Part shown: piece after piece, positions 24,589-36,020 of the stretch | Numbering within the stretch: the first letter of the stretch is position 1 | Layout of the letters: each line of letters begins with the position of its first letter | Assembly: GCA_963556495.2 (NCBI GenBank) | Contig: OY747709.1 | Coordinates: 19,534,900-19,598,899 of the forward strand | Length of the DNA stretch: 64,000 bases | Source of the DNA: Valencia hispanica | Taxonomy: Eukaryota; Chordata; Actinopteri; Cyprinodontiformes; Valenciidae | Direction of reading: 5' to 3' | The notes under the pieces: generated by a model | Databases searched by the model: none | What the model saw: the letters and a program-made list of their open reading frames with translations, nothing else | Told to the model about the DNA's origin: nothing | Program-made: the position numbers and the translations under genes

Positions 24589-24633
24589 CTCACACACACA
24601 CACACACACTGAGAGATAGTGTGTGTGTGTGAG
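24589..24633. repeat. (CA)n-spacer-(GT)n inverted repeat
   Basis: CTCACACACACACAC-type sequence, a short spacer 'tgagagata', then GTGTGTGTGTGTGAG. The arms are complementary over at least 15 bp, so the DNA or RNA can form a stem. It lies ~310 bases upstream of the celsr3 ATG. Confidence 0.85.
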
Positions 24634-24665
24634 CCAGCCCGCCAGTCAGCGTGAGTGTGTGAGCC

Positions 24666-24758
24666 ATGTTGGATGTGAATGAACTAGAGGAGAGATGCTG
24701 CCGCCGCCGCGCCGATCCTAACACTCACACCTCCAGCTCCAAGGAGCACAGCGGGTAG
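24666..24758 (+). promoter_or_regulatory. Possible upstream open reading frame in the celsr3 leader
   Basis: ATG in a fair context (gccATGt) opens 30 codons beginning MLDVNELEERCCRRR and ends at TAG, 185 bases before the celsr3 ATG. If transcribed it could reduce initiation at the main start. Whether it lies within the mRNA is unknown. Confidence 0.35.
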
Positions 24759-24943
24759 ATGCCAACTCTCCAGGCCGGCAGAGAGACGGGGGCGCCTGGG
24801 GGAAGGTGTCGGGCGGTGCTGGCGGTCCTGGAAGTGGCCACCTAGCTGGGAGCGGAACGAGGGAGGAGAGAAAAGGTAGAGGATAGTCTTGAGGTGGAGA
24901 AGGGAGAAAGGAGGGGAGGGATACGGAGAAAGGAAGAGACTAA

Positions 24944-27900
24944 ATGGCTGCACCTATAACGGGCTTCACCCCGCTCCTGCTCTCGTCTCTGGCGCTCCAC
25001 CTGCTTCTCCTCGGTCCTTTGTTAGCCCTCACCCCGGGGACGGTGAGCACAGGAGGGGCTTCCAGCGGATGGACCCCTGCCCTCCTCTATCGAGACGCCG
25101 GTGAAGTAAACCAGCAGCAGCATCAGCATCAGTGTAGGGAAGCAGGCGGATCGCCGAGGGGCAGCTGGGATTTCCGCTGGAGCAGGTGGGCTGAAGTGCG
25201 GATACAGACGGAGGGATGCGCCGGAGCGCAGCGCGCAGGAGGGACCTTTGGAGGAGATCAACTGGATGGGGCACAGAAAAAGAGACGGAGAGGATTACAA
25301 CGCCCTCGGGCTTCTTCACTGCCGCCTTTTCCTCTTCGCCTCCACAGCAGCACCCGGAGCACCTTTAACTCTGATGGCGTCGGCGCAGCAGAGGGTGTGG
25401 AGAGCGGCGGGATGGGGAGAAAGGGCGTTGTTCCATCTCCCGCTTCACCTGCTTTTACCTCTTTGCCGGCTCAGAACGGCAAGAAAAGGGCAGTACAAAG
25501 GACTAAAACATGCGTGCAATTGTGGTCGGCGCCGTGGCCACACCTCGCCAAACGTGGTGCTGACAGAGCCTTTGTGCACGCCTCCGGACCGCGCAGCTCA
25601 CCCGGAAGTGGAGAGAGGAGAAGAGGAAAGGTGTGCAGAGGGGCTGCTGAGGTGAAGAGAGTCTCCGCTGCATGGCATGTCCACTGTCTAATCCCTAACA
25701 AGCAACTCATCCTTCCAACCAACAAGCCTTCACTTGGCTCCTTTCCAGCCGCTCCCTCCTGGTGCAATCATCCTATTTCTGGATGCAGTTTACCTCATAC
25801 TAACGCTTCAGATTACATCTTCAAATGTTACACGGTTTGCAGCCTTTCAGACTGTATCAGAGCAACAAAACCGGACCGCATCTGTCCGTTTCCAACTTTT
25901 AATTTTTGCAACAACGGCTGCACTTATAAAACCAAGCAGGAAGCAGTTTACAGGGACAGCAGCAACAAGATGGTTTGGGATACCAATGGGGACTCCGCTA
26001 GTGTGGACAGGAGGGCTGGTGATTGTTCTTATTTAGGAAGGCACAATGTTATCAATCGAAACAGCAGCAGAGAGGGGGGTGTTGATGGAAGGGTGGCTGA
26101 GTGCATCACAAGAAGAGGGGCTTTCTTAGATAATTCGTTTTTTTGTTGTGATATTGCAAAACCTAAGAATGCCAGAATTACTGATGAAGGGAGGGGTGTA
26201 GATACAGATGGAAATTATCTCAAAGGAGGAGGGGTCGACCACGTCAACAAACATGTTAACTGGTCTAATTACCCAGATAATGATTTAGTTTTTCCGTCTC
26301 TGACACGGGGGAAATTAGTGCCTGCAACCAGGCAGCAGAGCAGTCAAACCCAGGGAGAGAATAGGGAGGTTACCGGTGGTTGCTTTAGCTGTTTGGGTCG
26401 AAAAGAAATGGGGACTGCTCTCTTTATGACCCCCAAGGGAGGCATGGCTCAGATGAATCTCCTCATCCAATTTGTACTCAACAGCATCGCAGAGATGCCT
26501 GGCCGACAGGTTTTATCCAACGAAAGAGCCATTATGACGGTCGTTCACACAAATCCAGATAATTATTTAAAGAGAATTAAACTAGCTGAAAAGTTTCAGA
26601 TGTGTGCTGCAAAAGTGGAAGAAACGTTAGAGACTGAGTCTGCCGGTGACTCAGGCTTTTTCTTGCCTGCTAAGTTTCCCGTTACATCTCCCAGTGCTGT
26701 GTCAGCCACGACTTACTCTGCTGCTGAAGATAATCCATTTCTCCTTATGCAGCCTAATCACACAATAGTAAAGTATGCCTCATTTTTCTCACAAATTAAT
26801 CTGACCACACAGGAAGATGAGTTGCTGCTTCACTCACCCTTCGCAGAGGAGGTAGTTTCGGCACAAATAGCAGCTCTGCATATGTTTATGTTGAGTAGAT
26901 TCAACACTAACAGCAATAACAACAATAAAAAGAAAGAGAGTGGTGAGAGTAATGGGCATGTTCCGGAATCTGATTTTGCAAAATCTTCCTGGCATAGTGA
27001 GACGCAGCAAGGAGATTTTGGGTGTGCTGAAAGCATTTCCAGCAACTGCTCAGCTACTGAGCGAGGTGAAGGCGCACATATGCAATTAAAATCCGGTGAT
27101 CAAGAGCCATTAGAGCCCGAAGGTGTCAGACAGTCAGATAGGCAGCAGATGGGGACTGGAGAAGAAAGGGAGAGGAGCACTGAAAGGGAGGGAGAGGGCT
27201 TGGAGGGGTCCGCTGCTGTTGCTGCTGCTGTTTGGGGAGGCAAATTACAGGTGGGGGAGGGCGAGGCGCGGTTGATGGGAGGCAGGGAACCACGTGCAGA
27301 AGAGGAGGAGGAGTGGGAGAAGGAGAGGGTAAAGAGAGTAACAAAGGCAAGCCAGGAAGAAAGTGAGGCAAAAGGAGGATTGGGTCAGTATAGGGGCAGC
27401 AGCACCTCAACCATCACACAGTTTGATCGCAATAGAGGAAAGAGAGAAACCCAAGCAGATGAAAGCCACCAGGGAGGTGAGGGGGATGAGGTTGAGTGGG
27501 AGAAAAGACACACTTCAAGGGGAGAAATGAGCCTGGAACGCCTGATAATAGTGGCAGATGATGATAGCTCTCAGGGAGAAAAAGCGAGGAGGATTTTGAT
27601 GCCATGGTCTCGTTCCAGACGTGCAGCCAATAGACACCCTCATTTCTCACTGTATAACTACCAAGTACAGGTGGCAGAAAACCAGCCACTGGGCACCTCT
27701 GTCATTATAATGTCAGCCACAGACTCTGATGCAGATGATGCAGGCAGGGTAACCTACACAATGGCCCCACTGATGAATAGTCGATCATCTGACTACTTCC
27801 ACATCCACCCAGACACCGGCCTCATCACCAGCACTCAGATTCTGGACCGAGAACACATGGATCTGCATTACTTCCGGGTCACAGCGACTGATCACGGATC

Positions 27901-30413
27901 CCCTCGGCTCTCTGGCACCACAATGGTAGCCATTACTGTTTCCGACCGTAATGATCATTCACCTATATTTGAGCAGTCAGAGTACAGAGAGACCATTAGA
28001 GAGAACGTGGAAGAAGGTTATCCAATTTTACAGTTGAGAGCAACAGATTCAGATTCTCCATCCAATGCCAATATTCGTTACCGGTTTATCGGTGAGTCTG
28101 CTGCAATAGCACGAGCTGCTTTTGAGATTGACCCACGTTCAGGACTCATTACAACACGTGGATCTGTGGACAGGGAAACAAATGAACATTACACACTTCA
28201 GGTGGAGGCCAGTGACCAGGGGAAAGATCCAGGTCCCCGCTCTGCCACTGTCAAAGTTTTTATAACTGTATTGGATGAAAATGACAATGTACCACAGTTC
28301 AGTGAAAAGCGGTATGTGGTGGCAGTGAAGGAGGATGTCCGACCTCACTCTGAGATCCTACGTGTGAGCGCCACAGACAGGGACAAGGACAACAATGCTG
28401 CTGTTCACTATAACATCATCAGCGGTAATAGCCGTGGACAGTTTTCCATTGATAGTGTAACAGGTGAAATTCAGGTGGTGGCACCCCTGGACTATGAGTC
28501 TGAGCGAGAGTATACACTCCGTGTTCGTGCCCAGGACAATGGCCGGCCACCTCTTTCCAACAATACTGGAATTGTCAGCGTACAGGTTACCGATGTCAAT
28601 GATAACCCTCCTATTTTTGTATCGACACCATTCCAAGCATCTGTACTTGAGAGTGCCCCAGTTGGTAGTTCAATTCTCCACATTCAGGCTATAGATACAG
28701 ATTCAGGTGATAATGCCCGGCTGGAGTACAGGCTGACTGGGACCGGCTCTGACACACCCTTCATCATCAACTCTGCAACAGGGTGGGTCACTGTCAGCTC
28801 TATTCTTGACAGGGAGTCTGTGGAACACTATTTCTTTGGTGTGGAGGCCAGGGATTATGGTATGCCACCTCTCTCTGCCACCGCAAGTGTCACCATCACT
28901 GTCATGGATGTTAATGACAATCGCCCCGAGTTCCTCCAAAAAGAGTATTATGCCCGCCTGAATGAGGATGCTGTTGTTGGTACTAGTGTAGTGACTGTAA
29001 CGGCTGTGGATAGGGATGTAAACAGTGCGGTGACCTATCAGATTACAGGCGGAAACACCAGAAACCGCTTTGCTATCAGCACAGCAGGAGGAGCAGGGCT
29101 TCTCTCCTTAGCTCTGCCACTGGACTATAAACAGGAGCGGCGTTATGTTCTAACTGTCACTGCCTCAGACCGCACCCTCCATGACACCTGTCAGGTACAC
29201 ATAAACATCACTGATGCCAACACGCACCGACCTGTTTTCCAGAGTGCCCATTACTCTGTCAGCGTGAATGAGGACAGGCCACCAGGAAGTACCGTGGTTG
29301 TGATTAGCGCCACGGATGATGATGTTGGAGAAAATGCTCGAATCACGTATTTTCTTGAAGACAACATCCCCCAGTTCCGCATTGATCCGGCAACAGGAGC
29401 GATCACTCTCCAGGCAGAGCTTGACTATGAGGACCAAATGACTTACACTTTAGCTATCACAGCAAAAGACAATGGCATACCACAGAAATCGGACACAACA
29501 TATGTTGAGGTGAATGTGAATGACGTGAATGACAATGCACCTCAGTTCCTCAGTCCCAGGTATCAGGGGACAGTGAGTGAGGATGCCCCTCCCTTTACTA
29601 GTGTCTTGCAGATCTCGGCCACTGACCGTGATTCACAAGCTAATGGCCGTGTTCAGTACACTTTCCAAAATGGTGAGGATGGAGATGGAGATTTTACCAT
29701 CGAACCCACATCTGGGATTGTTCGAACTGTTCGCCGTTTGGATCGGGAGAGTGTGCCATTTTACGAGCTCACAGCCTATGCTGTGGATCGTGGGGTACCC
29801 CCTCAGCGAACCCCTGTTCACATCCAGGTGACTGTTCTTGACATAAATGACAATGCTCCTGTCTTCCCTGCTGATGACTTTGAGATTTTGGTCAAGGAAA
29901 ACAGCGCTGTGGGGTCTGTGGTAGCCCAGATAACTGCCACTGATCCTGATGAGGATGCTAATGCTCAGATCATGTACCAAATTGTTGAGGGCAATATTCC
30001 TGAGATCTTTCAGATGGACATCTTTTCAGGAGAGCTCACTTCACTCATTGATCTTGACTATGAGGCTCGTAATGAATACGTTATTGTAGTCCAGGCCACA
30101 TCAGCACCTCTAGTCAGCAGGGCTACCGTCAGAATCCGCTTGGTGGACCAGAACGACAATCGGCCAACCCTGCAAGACTTTCAAATCATTTTCAACAACT
30201 TTGTCTCCAATCGGTCCAACAGTTTCCCCAGTGGGGTGATTGGCAGGGTACCAGCCCATGACCCTGATGTGTCTGACAGGCTGTACTACACCATCGACAG
30301 GGGCAATGAGCTTCACCTTCTGCTCCTGAATCACACCAGCGGAGAGATCCGGCTGAGCCGAAAACTGGATAACAACAGGCCCCTGGTCGCTCCCATGCTG
30401 ATCACTGTCACAG
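24944..30413 (+). CDS. celsr3: Celsr3, coding exon 1 (residues 1-1823 plus one base)
   Basis: Celsr3 is a plasma-membrane flamingo cadherin and adhesion GPCR acting in planar cell polarity and axon-tract guidance (family knowledge). An in-frame TAA at 24941-24943 abuts this ATG, so it is the first possible Met, and residues ~10-29 form a Leu-rich signal peptide. Residues ~30-889 are a Ser/Gly/Glu- and basic-rich, poorly conserved region. RSRR (890-893) is a furin-type site. Nine cadherin repeats begin at ~898. Ca-binding linkers include DRNDHSP (1001), LDENDN (1110), VTDVNDN (1215), VMDVNDN (1320), TDANTHRP (1423), VNDVNDN (1525), VLDINDN (1631) and LVDQNDN (1733). The ninth repeat is cut by the intron. 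AANRHP at the EC1 start and MNSRS in EC1 favour celsr3 over celsr1 or celsr2. The exon ends CAG|GTAAGA in phase 1; reading on would stop seven codons later. Confidence 0.93.
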
Positions 30414-30419
30414 GTAAGA
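30414..30419 (+). other. celsr3: Splice donor of celsr3 intron 1
   Basis: CAG|GTAAGA is a near-consensus vertebrate donor. Splicing after base 30413 leaves one G that joins AC of exon 2 to make GAC (Asp), giving ITVT-DGIHS, as expected for the family. Confidence 0.93.
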
Positions 30420-32565
30420 GACCGTGAAGGGAAAATGTGGAATGGAGTGTGTGTTTTAAGCGCATTTTAACCCCCCTCCCGGAGCTTTATCCAGTGAAAA
30501 AATGGTGTAAAGATAAGAACTTCAACAGTACATGTTTGCGTGTAAAAGATAGAGGCTGAAGCTGTAATGTTAAGGGGGTTGCTTTTTGAGTTTCTCTTGA
30601 AGATATTGATTTATTAAAAACATGAGCTGGCATTTCTAATCCCTATTTGAAATTGCATGTGGGTATCTGGGACTGAATATACTGGCAAAAAGAAAATTAC
30701 AGCTCCCTCCACAATTCAAACATAGCACAGAGGTGTAATATAAATCTATTTTTTTTACTTTTGTACTTAGCTTTTATTGCAGTAGAAAAAAGTAAAAGAA
30801 AATTAAACCCCCAATGTATTTATTCAGTAAAAAAAAAATGTCCCATCTGTAATAAACATTGGTTTTACCAAAAATATATGTGAAGCTGAGTGTCTTAAGA
30901 TGTTTTGATTTGGAATGTATGACTTCTTTTTTCTCTGATTTCCAAAGAACTAGTGATCTTAAACACTTTTCAAAATGGGAAAGACAGTAGAACATTTAGT
31001 AAGATTCAGTGAGGCAGGTTTGTTTTGATCTTCCAAAATCTTGAAATGTTTACTACAAAATAGCAGCTACTTCGCCAAACTTGCACATATACACAGACAC
31101 TACAGTGTCTAAAATTTTAAAACAACTGGAATAGTGGCAAACAGTAAAAGGAAAGTGTACTATTCTGGGGTCACCAATAACAGTTTATGCCTTTTTCAAC
31201 ACACCTTTTCCAGGGGTGCTAAAATTGTGAAGGGGGCTGTAGATTTTGTACTTGTCCAGAGTAGCTATTGTGTTTGCAGATTCTCCAACAATAACTTTAG
31301 ATCGAATATCGACAGCGTTGAAGCTGTTGTTTTAGCGAGATTTACTTAAAAACATGTGAATTAATAAAGACAGATGCTGGTTATTATGTGTGGAAATACG
31401 GTTAGTGTCTGCAAGGCATTGTAAGGATAATTCTTTTCTGTAAGCAAAGCTCAGAAATATTACAAATCTTCAGTGTGTGATTCCAGATGTAACTACATGT
31501 GGGAACTTTTATCTGATTTTCACATTTGTTTGCATAGTTGGATATAATATGCATGCTGTTTGTTTTGGACTTGGAGGTTAAATTTCTATGGAGAAAATGA
31601 TGGAGTTGTGGAGTGATCAATTTCACTGCTCTGCAAACACAATTGATTGACGGGATCTGAGCCAAGTGCGGCCCAAATTGCCGCAACTGTTTTTATTTGA
31701 CAAAAGGAAATCTATTTAGAAGCTGAAATAGTAAGGCATTCAGTTTTACCTGGCAGAGTCAGTTGCTTTTAATGACAAAATATCTACAATAACATTGTCG
31801 TTTCATCAGTGTGATCTGTTTGCTGGTAGAAAGATATAGTTAAGGAACCATTTTGAGGGCAAAAAGCTTTATGAATTCACTAATTTGTAAAACAGTTCTC
31901 ATATCATGCACTGAAAATTAAACTGAATTTATGTTTCAAGCAGCTTAAAGGCTATCACCACCAAACAGGTCTTTTTAAAGAAAGAATCAAAGTTGTTTCT
32001 CTTTAATATGCCTTTTAAATGAGCTTTCTTTTGGCTTTATTGGGTTTAGCTTAAACACACAGCTTCCTTAATGCCTCACAGGCTCCTCTGCTGTCAGTGA
32101 TCAAAGCCTCAGAGACCAAATAAGCTACAGAAAACGAAACGAGAGCAGAATTCCTGCTTTGAAGACCTGATTATTGTTTTGTTTGCATTCTGTTTGGTGG
32201 TGGAGAGGTTGCTTGGGATTGTGTGTGACCTGCTATCCTACTAACACAGTTTTTTTTTCTCTAAACAAGAGCTTCACATGTGGAGATGTCGGTTGATAAA
32301 TATTCATTTTGGTGTCATTTTGCATGGCTAAATAAGCTAAATACTGTGTGTGAGTGAGTGTGAAAGTGGGGAAAGCTTAATAACAGAATGAAAGCGGGAT
32401 CAGAATGAGAAAGAATGATAAATTGATTTGTGTGATAATTACGTGGGGATGAGTGACAGGGGCAGGAGAAAGTAGACAGTAGTTTTAGTAAAGAAGTGAG
32501 TGTGTAAATGCAGTGGATAGTAGAGTTATTTCACAAATTTACTAAATAGCAGAGAGTAGTAACAG
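30420..32565. other. Intron 1 sequence, nothing recognised
   Basis: AT-rich. No repeat family, RNA gene or coding domain identified. Confidence 0.45.
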
Positions 32566-32783
32566 ATAAGGCAAGACAAGGCAAGGCAATTTTATTTGTA
32601 TAGCACACTTTCAACAGCAGGGCAATTCAAGGTGCTTTACATGATTTTGTGATAATAAAAAAAAACACAATGGAAATTAAAAGTTAAAGAAACACACATT
32701 ACACATGATACACAATAAAGCAAGAGAAAGATAAAAAAAAGTAAGAGAGCATGAACACATTTCATACATATGACATCAAGCAG

Positions 32784-33376
32784 TTACTCGAAGGCAATTC
32801 CAAATAGATGGGTTTTTAGTCTCGATTTAAAGCAGTTCAGAGTTTCAGCAGCTCTACACTCGTCAGGAAGTCTGTTCCAGATAAGGGGAGCATAGAAAGT
32901 GAAAGCTGCTTCTCCATGTTTAGTTCTGAGTCTAGGGATGTTTAGTAGGCCAGAGTTGGAGGACCTGAGTGGTCTTGGTGGTTGGTACCATGACAACAGG
33001 TCTTCAACATATTTTGGTGCTAAGCCATGTAATGATTTATAAACTAGTAGGAGTATTTTGAAGTCTATTCTCTGAGCTACAGGGAGCCAGTGTAAGGACT
33101 TAAGAACTGGGGTGATGTGCTCTACTTTCCTGGTTCTAGTGAGGACGCGAGCAGCAGCGTTCTGGATCAGCTGCAGCTGTCTGATTGACTTTTTAGGCAG
33201 ACCTGTGAAGATGCTGTTGCAGTAATCAATCCGATAAAGATAAACGCATGGATGAGTTTTTCTAGGTCGTGTTGCAACATCAGTCGTTTAATCCTAGAGA
33301 TGTTCTTCAGGTGATAGAAGGCTGACCTTGTTATTGCCTTTATGTGACCCTGGAGATTCAGGTCTGAGTCCATCAC
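32784..33376 (-). pseudogene. L2 LINE C-terminal region
   Basis: 'NLQGHIKAITRSAFYHLKNI' and 'RIKRLMLQHDLEKLIHAFI' (33376-33167), then 'PRLRTKHGEAAFTFYAPLIW' and 'CFKSRLKTHLFGIAFE' (32996-32784), are the usual end of fish L2 ORF2. The two parts are in separate frames. Confidence 0.85.
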
Positions 33377-33417
33377 TACTCCTAGATTTCGTGCCTGATC
33401 AGTAGTTTCTAGCTGTA

Positions 33418-34496
33418 TTAATTAAAGCTGTGTGCTGACTCTTGATCGTTCCTCCTTGGGTCCAAAAGAATCACTTCAGTTTTGTTTCTATTCAGCTGGA
33501 GAAAGTTATGGGACATCCATCCATTTATTTGGTCAATGCATTGATTAAGGGTTTGAATGGGTTCAGAGTCACCTGGTGACATTGTAATGTAGAGCTGAGT
33601 GTCATCCGCGTAGTTATGGTAGCTAATGTTATTGGTTGCTATAATCTTGCCTAGTGGGAGCATGTAGATATTAAATAAGAGGGCCCCCAGGATGGAGCCC
33701 TGGGGCACCCCACATGTGATTTCTGTTTGTTCTGATGAAAAGTTTCCTATTGAAACATAGAAGTCCCTGTTCTTTAGGTAAGATTCAAACCAGCCAAGTA
33801 GTGTACCAGAGAGTCCGACCCAGCTCTCCAGTCGTTCCAATAAAATTTCATGATCAACAGTGTCAAATACTGCACTGAGGTCCAACAGAACCAGCTGTGG
33901 TTCTTCCACAGTCTGTATTTATGCGGATGTCATTGAATACTTTGACGAGGGCAGTCTCGGTGCTGTGGTGAGCACGGAAACCAGACTGAAAAACATCAAA
34001 ACGGTTTGTCATTGTTATGAAGCTATTCAACTGCTGAAACACGGCTTTTTCAATAATCTTACTGATGAATGGAAGATTAGAGATCGGCCTGCAGTTCTGC
34101 ATTAACGTGTTGTCCAGATTTTTCTTCTTTAGCAGTGGTTTAATAACTGCTGTTTTTAAAGCCTGAGGGAAGACACCTGATAGCAGGGATGAGTTCACTA
34201 TTTGAACAATATCAGACCCAATAACAGGAAGAACTTTCTTTAGAAAAGCTGTGAGTAGGATATCATGACAGCAGGAGGAGGAGCTTAATTTGATAATGAT
34301 TTTTTTCAAGGCTGTTCTGGTTTAATTCGTGGAATTCAGACATTTTCTCTACATTGTTGTTGATTGGGGATGGCACTGGTTGTGGGTTCGATATTGAGGT
34401 ACAGATTGACCGTCTAATTGTTAGATTCTTTTCAGTGAAAAAGCTGGCAAATTCATTGCAGGCCCTGGTAGAGTTTAGTTCAGGGGCTACTGTCAC
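33418..34496 (-). pseudogene. L2 LINE reverse transcriptase, broken into frames
   Basis: Two main minus-strand pieces. 34309-33863 has 'TAVIKPLLKKKNLD', 'NCRPISNLPFISKIIEKAV' and 'FQSGFRAHHSTETALVKV'. 33909-33418 has '[20 protein letters not shown]', '[20 protein letters not shown]' and the catalytic '[10 protein letters not shown]'. The YADD motif is intact, but a frameshift near 33880 and one near 34280 separate the pieces. It copied LINE RNA into DNA in its active ancestors and is dead here. 34496-34263 covers the linker before the polymerase domain. Confidence 0.88.
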
Positions 34497-35159
34497 TAAA
34501 GGATTAGTTAGTCTTTCTGCTGTTGCAAATAGGGTCCGTGCCTTATTAATGTTTCTGTTGATGATTTCAGAAAAGAACGATTCCCTAGCATCTTTTATAG
34601 TTAGCTGATATCTATTCAGTCTCTCTTTGTAGATATCACAGTGAACCTGGAGTCGAGTTTTCCGCCATTTTCTTTCGGCGCGTCGACACTCTCTTTTTTA
34701 CGTACTTCTTTATGTACCAGTGGATCACTTGCCCACGGAGACTTCTTTCTACCTGAGACTGCTTTCACTTTATTTGGAGCAATGGAATCCATGATGTCTC
34801 AGATTTTCGCAAGGAAATTATCTACCAACTTATTTACTGAGTTTGAGTTGGGAGATGAGGGGGATGCAGTGGAAGGGTAAATACGTTTAAAAGTTTCAAC
34901 TGAGCTGTCCCCTAGAAAACGCTTTTTTATAATGGTCTTACTGTGGCTGGATAACTTGGCAGAGATGGTACGTTCAAAGAAAATACAGAAATGGTCAGAT
35001 AACGCAATATTAATTACAGAGATGTTGGAAATATTTAAACCCTTGCTGATGATTAAGTCCAGAGTGTGTCCTTTATTGTGTGTTGGTAAACATACTGACT
35101 TTGTAAAAATGTATGATTTTATTCATTAATAATAAATGATTATGAAGCAGACCGAGGAT

Positions 35160-36020
35160 TAAACACAGAGGTTCACAAATTTGTCGGCACTCCAGGTAAA
35201 GATGTGTAAAAAGCCTTAAAATAAATTCATCCTCTTCAGCAGAAGCATTATCTCACAGTGAATATAAAACAAAACAAAAAAACTTAAATTTCTGTTAATT
35301 TATTCAGTGGGGGGAAAATTATCATCAACAAATAGTTGTTGATGATAATTAAACCAGAGGTTAGGATTTAAACAACCGTGGAGTTTTGAAATCCACTTCA
35401 GAAATCAAATTAAATAACAAAAATTATGATAGTAAATAACTTTTCTCTGAAAAATGTGAGAAGTGAAAAATTGTACCTACAAATAGATATCTATTCTGGT
35501 TGTTAATTATGTCTGCACTTTCTTTATACCCATTTAATTTGCTTGTTAGTTGACTCAACCGATAGTCAGGATCACAAGTCTCTTCCACTGGTATTTTGTG
35601 GGTAAGAAAGTGAAAAATTCACACTTCCTGCAGGCATTCTCAAAAGATTTCCAGGCACTCTGAATCAGAAAAAAAAGGCCCACGATCCTAGCAGCCACAA
35701 GGAACTTTTCCTCCTTTGTTTCACAACAAACATGTAACAAATATGCGTTTCCAAAAAGTTAGATCTCATCTAACCAAAATACATGGTTCCAGTACAGTTT
35801 AGCAAACTTCACATGTTTACGTTTTGTGATGGCCGGACAGGAAATGCTTTTCCTGGCATTGACAGTTTCAGCCTCTTATGGTCGTTATGGAGAACTGGTG
35901 ACCTTAAGATGCATCTCTTTGCTGCACCTTCCTGACAGTAACCATTACCATTCTGCTCTTTCAGCATTTGGCAAGATAAATATCAATCTTAGTCCAGCCT
36001 AGTGGCCACTGGCCAGACCC
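35160..36020 (-). mobile_element. Tc1-like relic of a separate family
   Basis: Plus-strand landmarks 'ccaaaatacatggttccagt', 'tttagcaaacttcacatg' and 'gcatctctttgctgcacctt' follow the reverse complement of a Tc1 transposase around the catalytic region, heavily decayed. Ends are uncertain. The perfect hairpin at 35317-35350 lies within this span. Confidence 0.5.
35317..35350. repeat. Perfect 15-bp inverted repeat with a 4-base loop
   Basis: AATTATCATCAACAA, loop ATAG, then TTGTTGATGATAATT. The arms are fully complementary. It lies inside intron 1, probably within decayed transposon sequence. Confidence 0.95.

Larger units (their letters stand above)
24380..24943 (+). promoter_or_regulatory. 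celsr3: Probable celsr3 promoter and 5' leader
   Basis: Base composition shifts sharply from AT-rich to purine- and CpG-richer sequence just upstream of the Celsr3 start. CpG clusters occur at 24385-24425 (with 'ggcggccgccgcgg') and 24700-24720. Long GA-rich runs (24465-24540, 24860-24940) and a CA/GT inverted repeat are typical of vertebrate leaders and core promoters. The transcription start cannot be fixed from sequence. No clear TATA box is seen, although 'catttaaag' occurs at ~24447. An upstream non-coding exon cannot be excluded. Confidence 0.5.
32566..35100 (-). mobile_element. L2-clade LINE, 5'-truncated and decayed
   Basis: Minus-strand non-LTR retrotransposon. The 3' end (low coordinates) carries the fish L2 tail: plus-strand 'aggcaattttatttgtatag' and 'caaggtgctttacatg', followed outward by short AAGGC/CAAGA-type units at 32566-32590. 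Above it lie the C-terminal region, the reverse transcriptase and the end of the endonuclease ('ALSDHFCIFF' type, ~34950-35000). The element stops near 35100, so most of the endonuclease and the 5' end are missing. Confidence 0.88.

Noticed and set aside
24889..25104. Frame overlapping the celsr3 start that begins upstream
   Set aside because: It starts at TTG, not ATG, and overlaps the signal-peptide coding region in another frame.
25022..30334. Many antisense and alternate-frame open frames across celsr3 exon 1
   Set aside because: They are shadows of the long coding exon. None has a domain, start context or splice pattern of its own.
24944..30413. celsr1 or celsr2 as the identity of the gene
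   Set aside because: EC1 start (AANRHP, YNYQ), MNSRS, the EC2 'ENVEEGYPILQLRATD' and exon 2 'EDVFIFNIQ' agree with CELSR3 rather than the CELSR1/2 versions I recall. Downstream exons would settle it.
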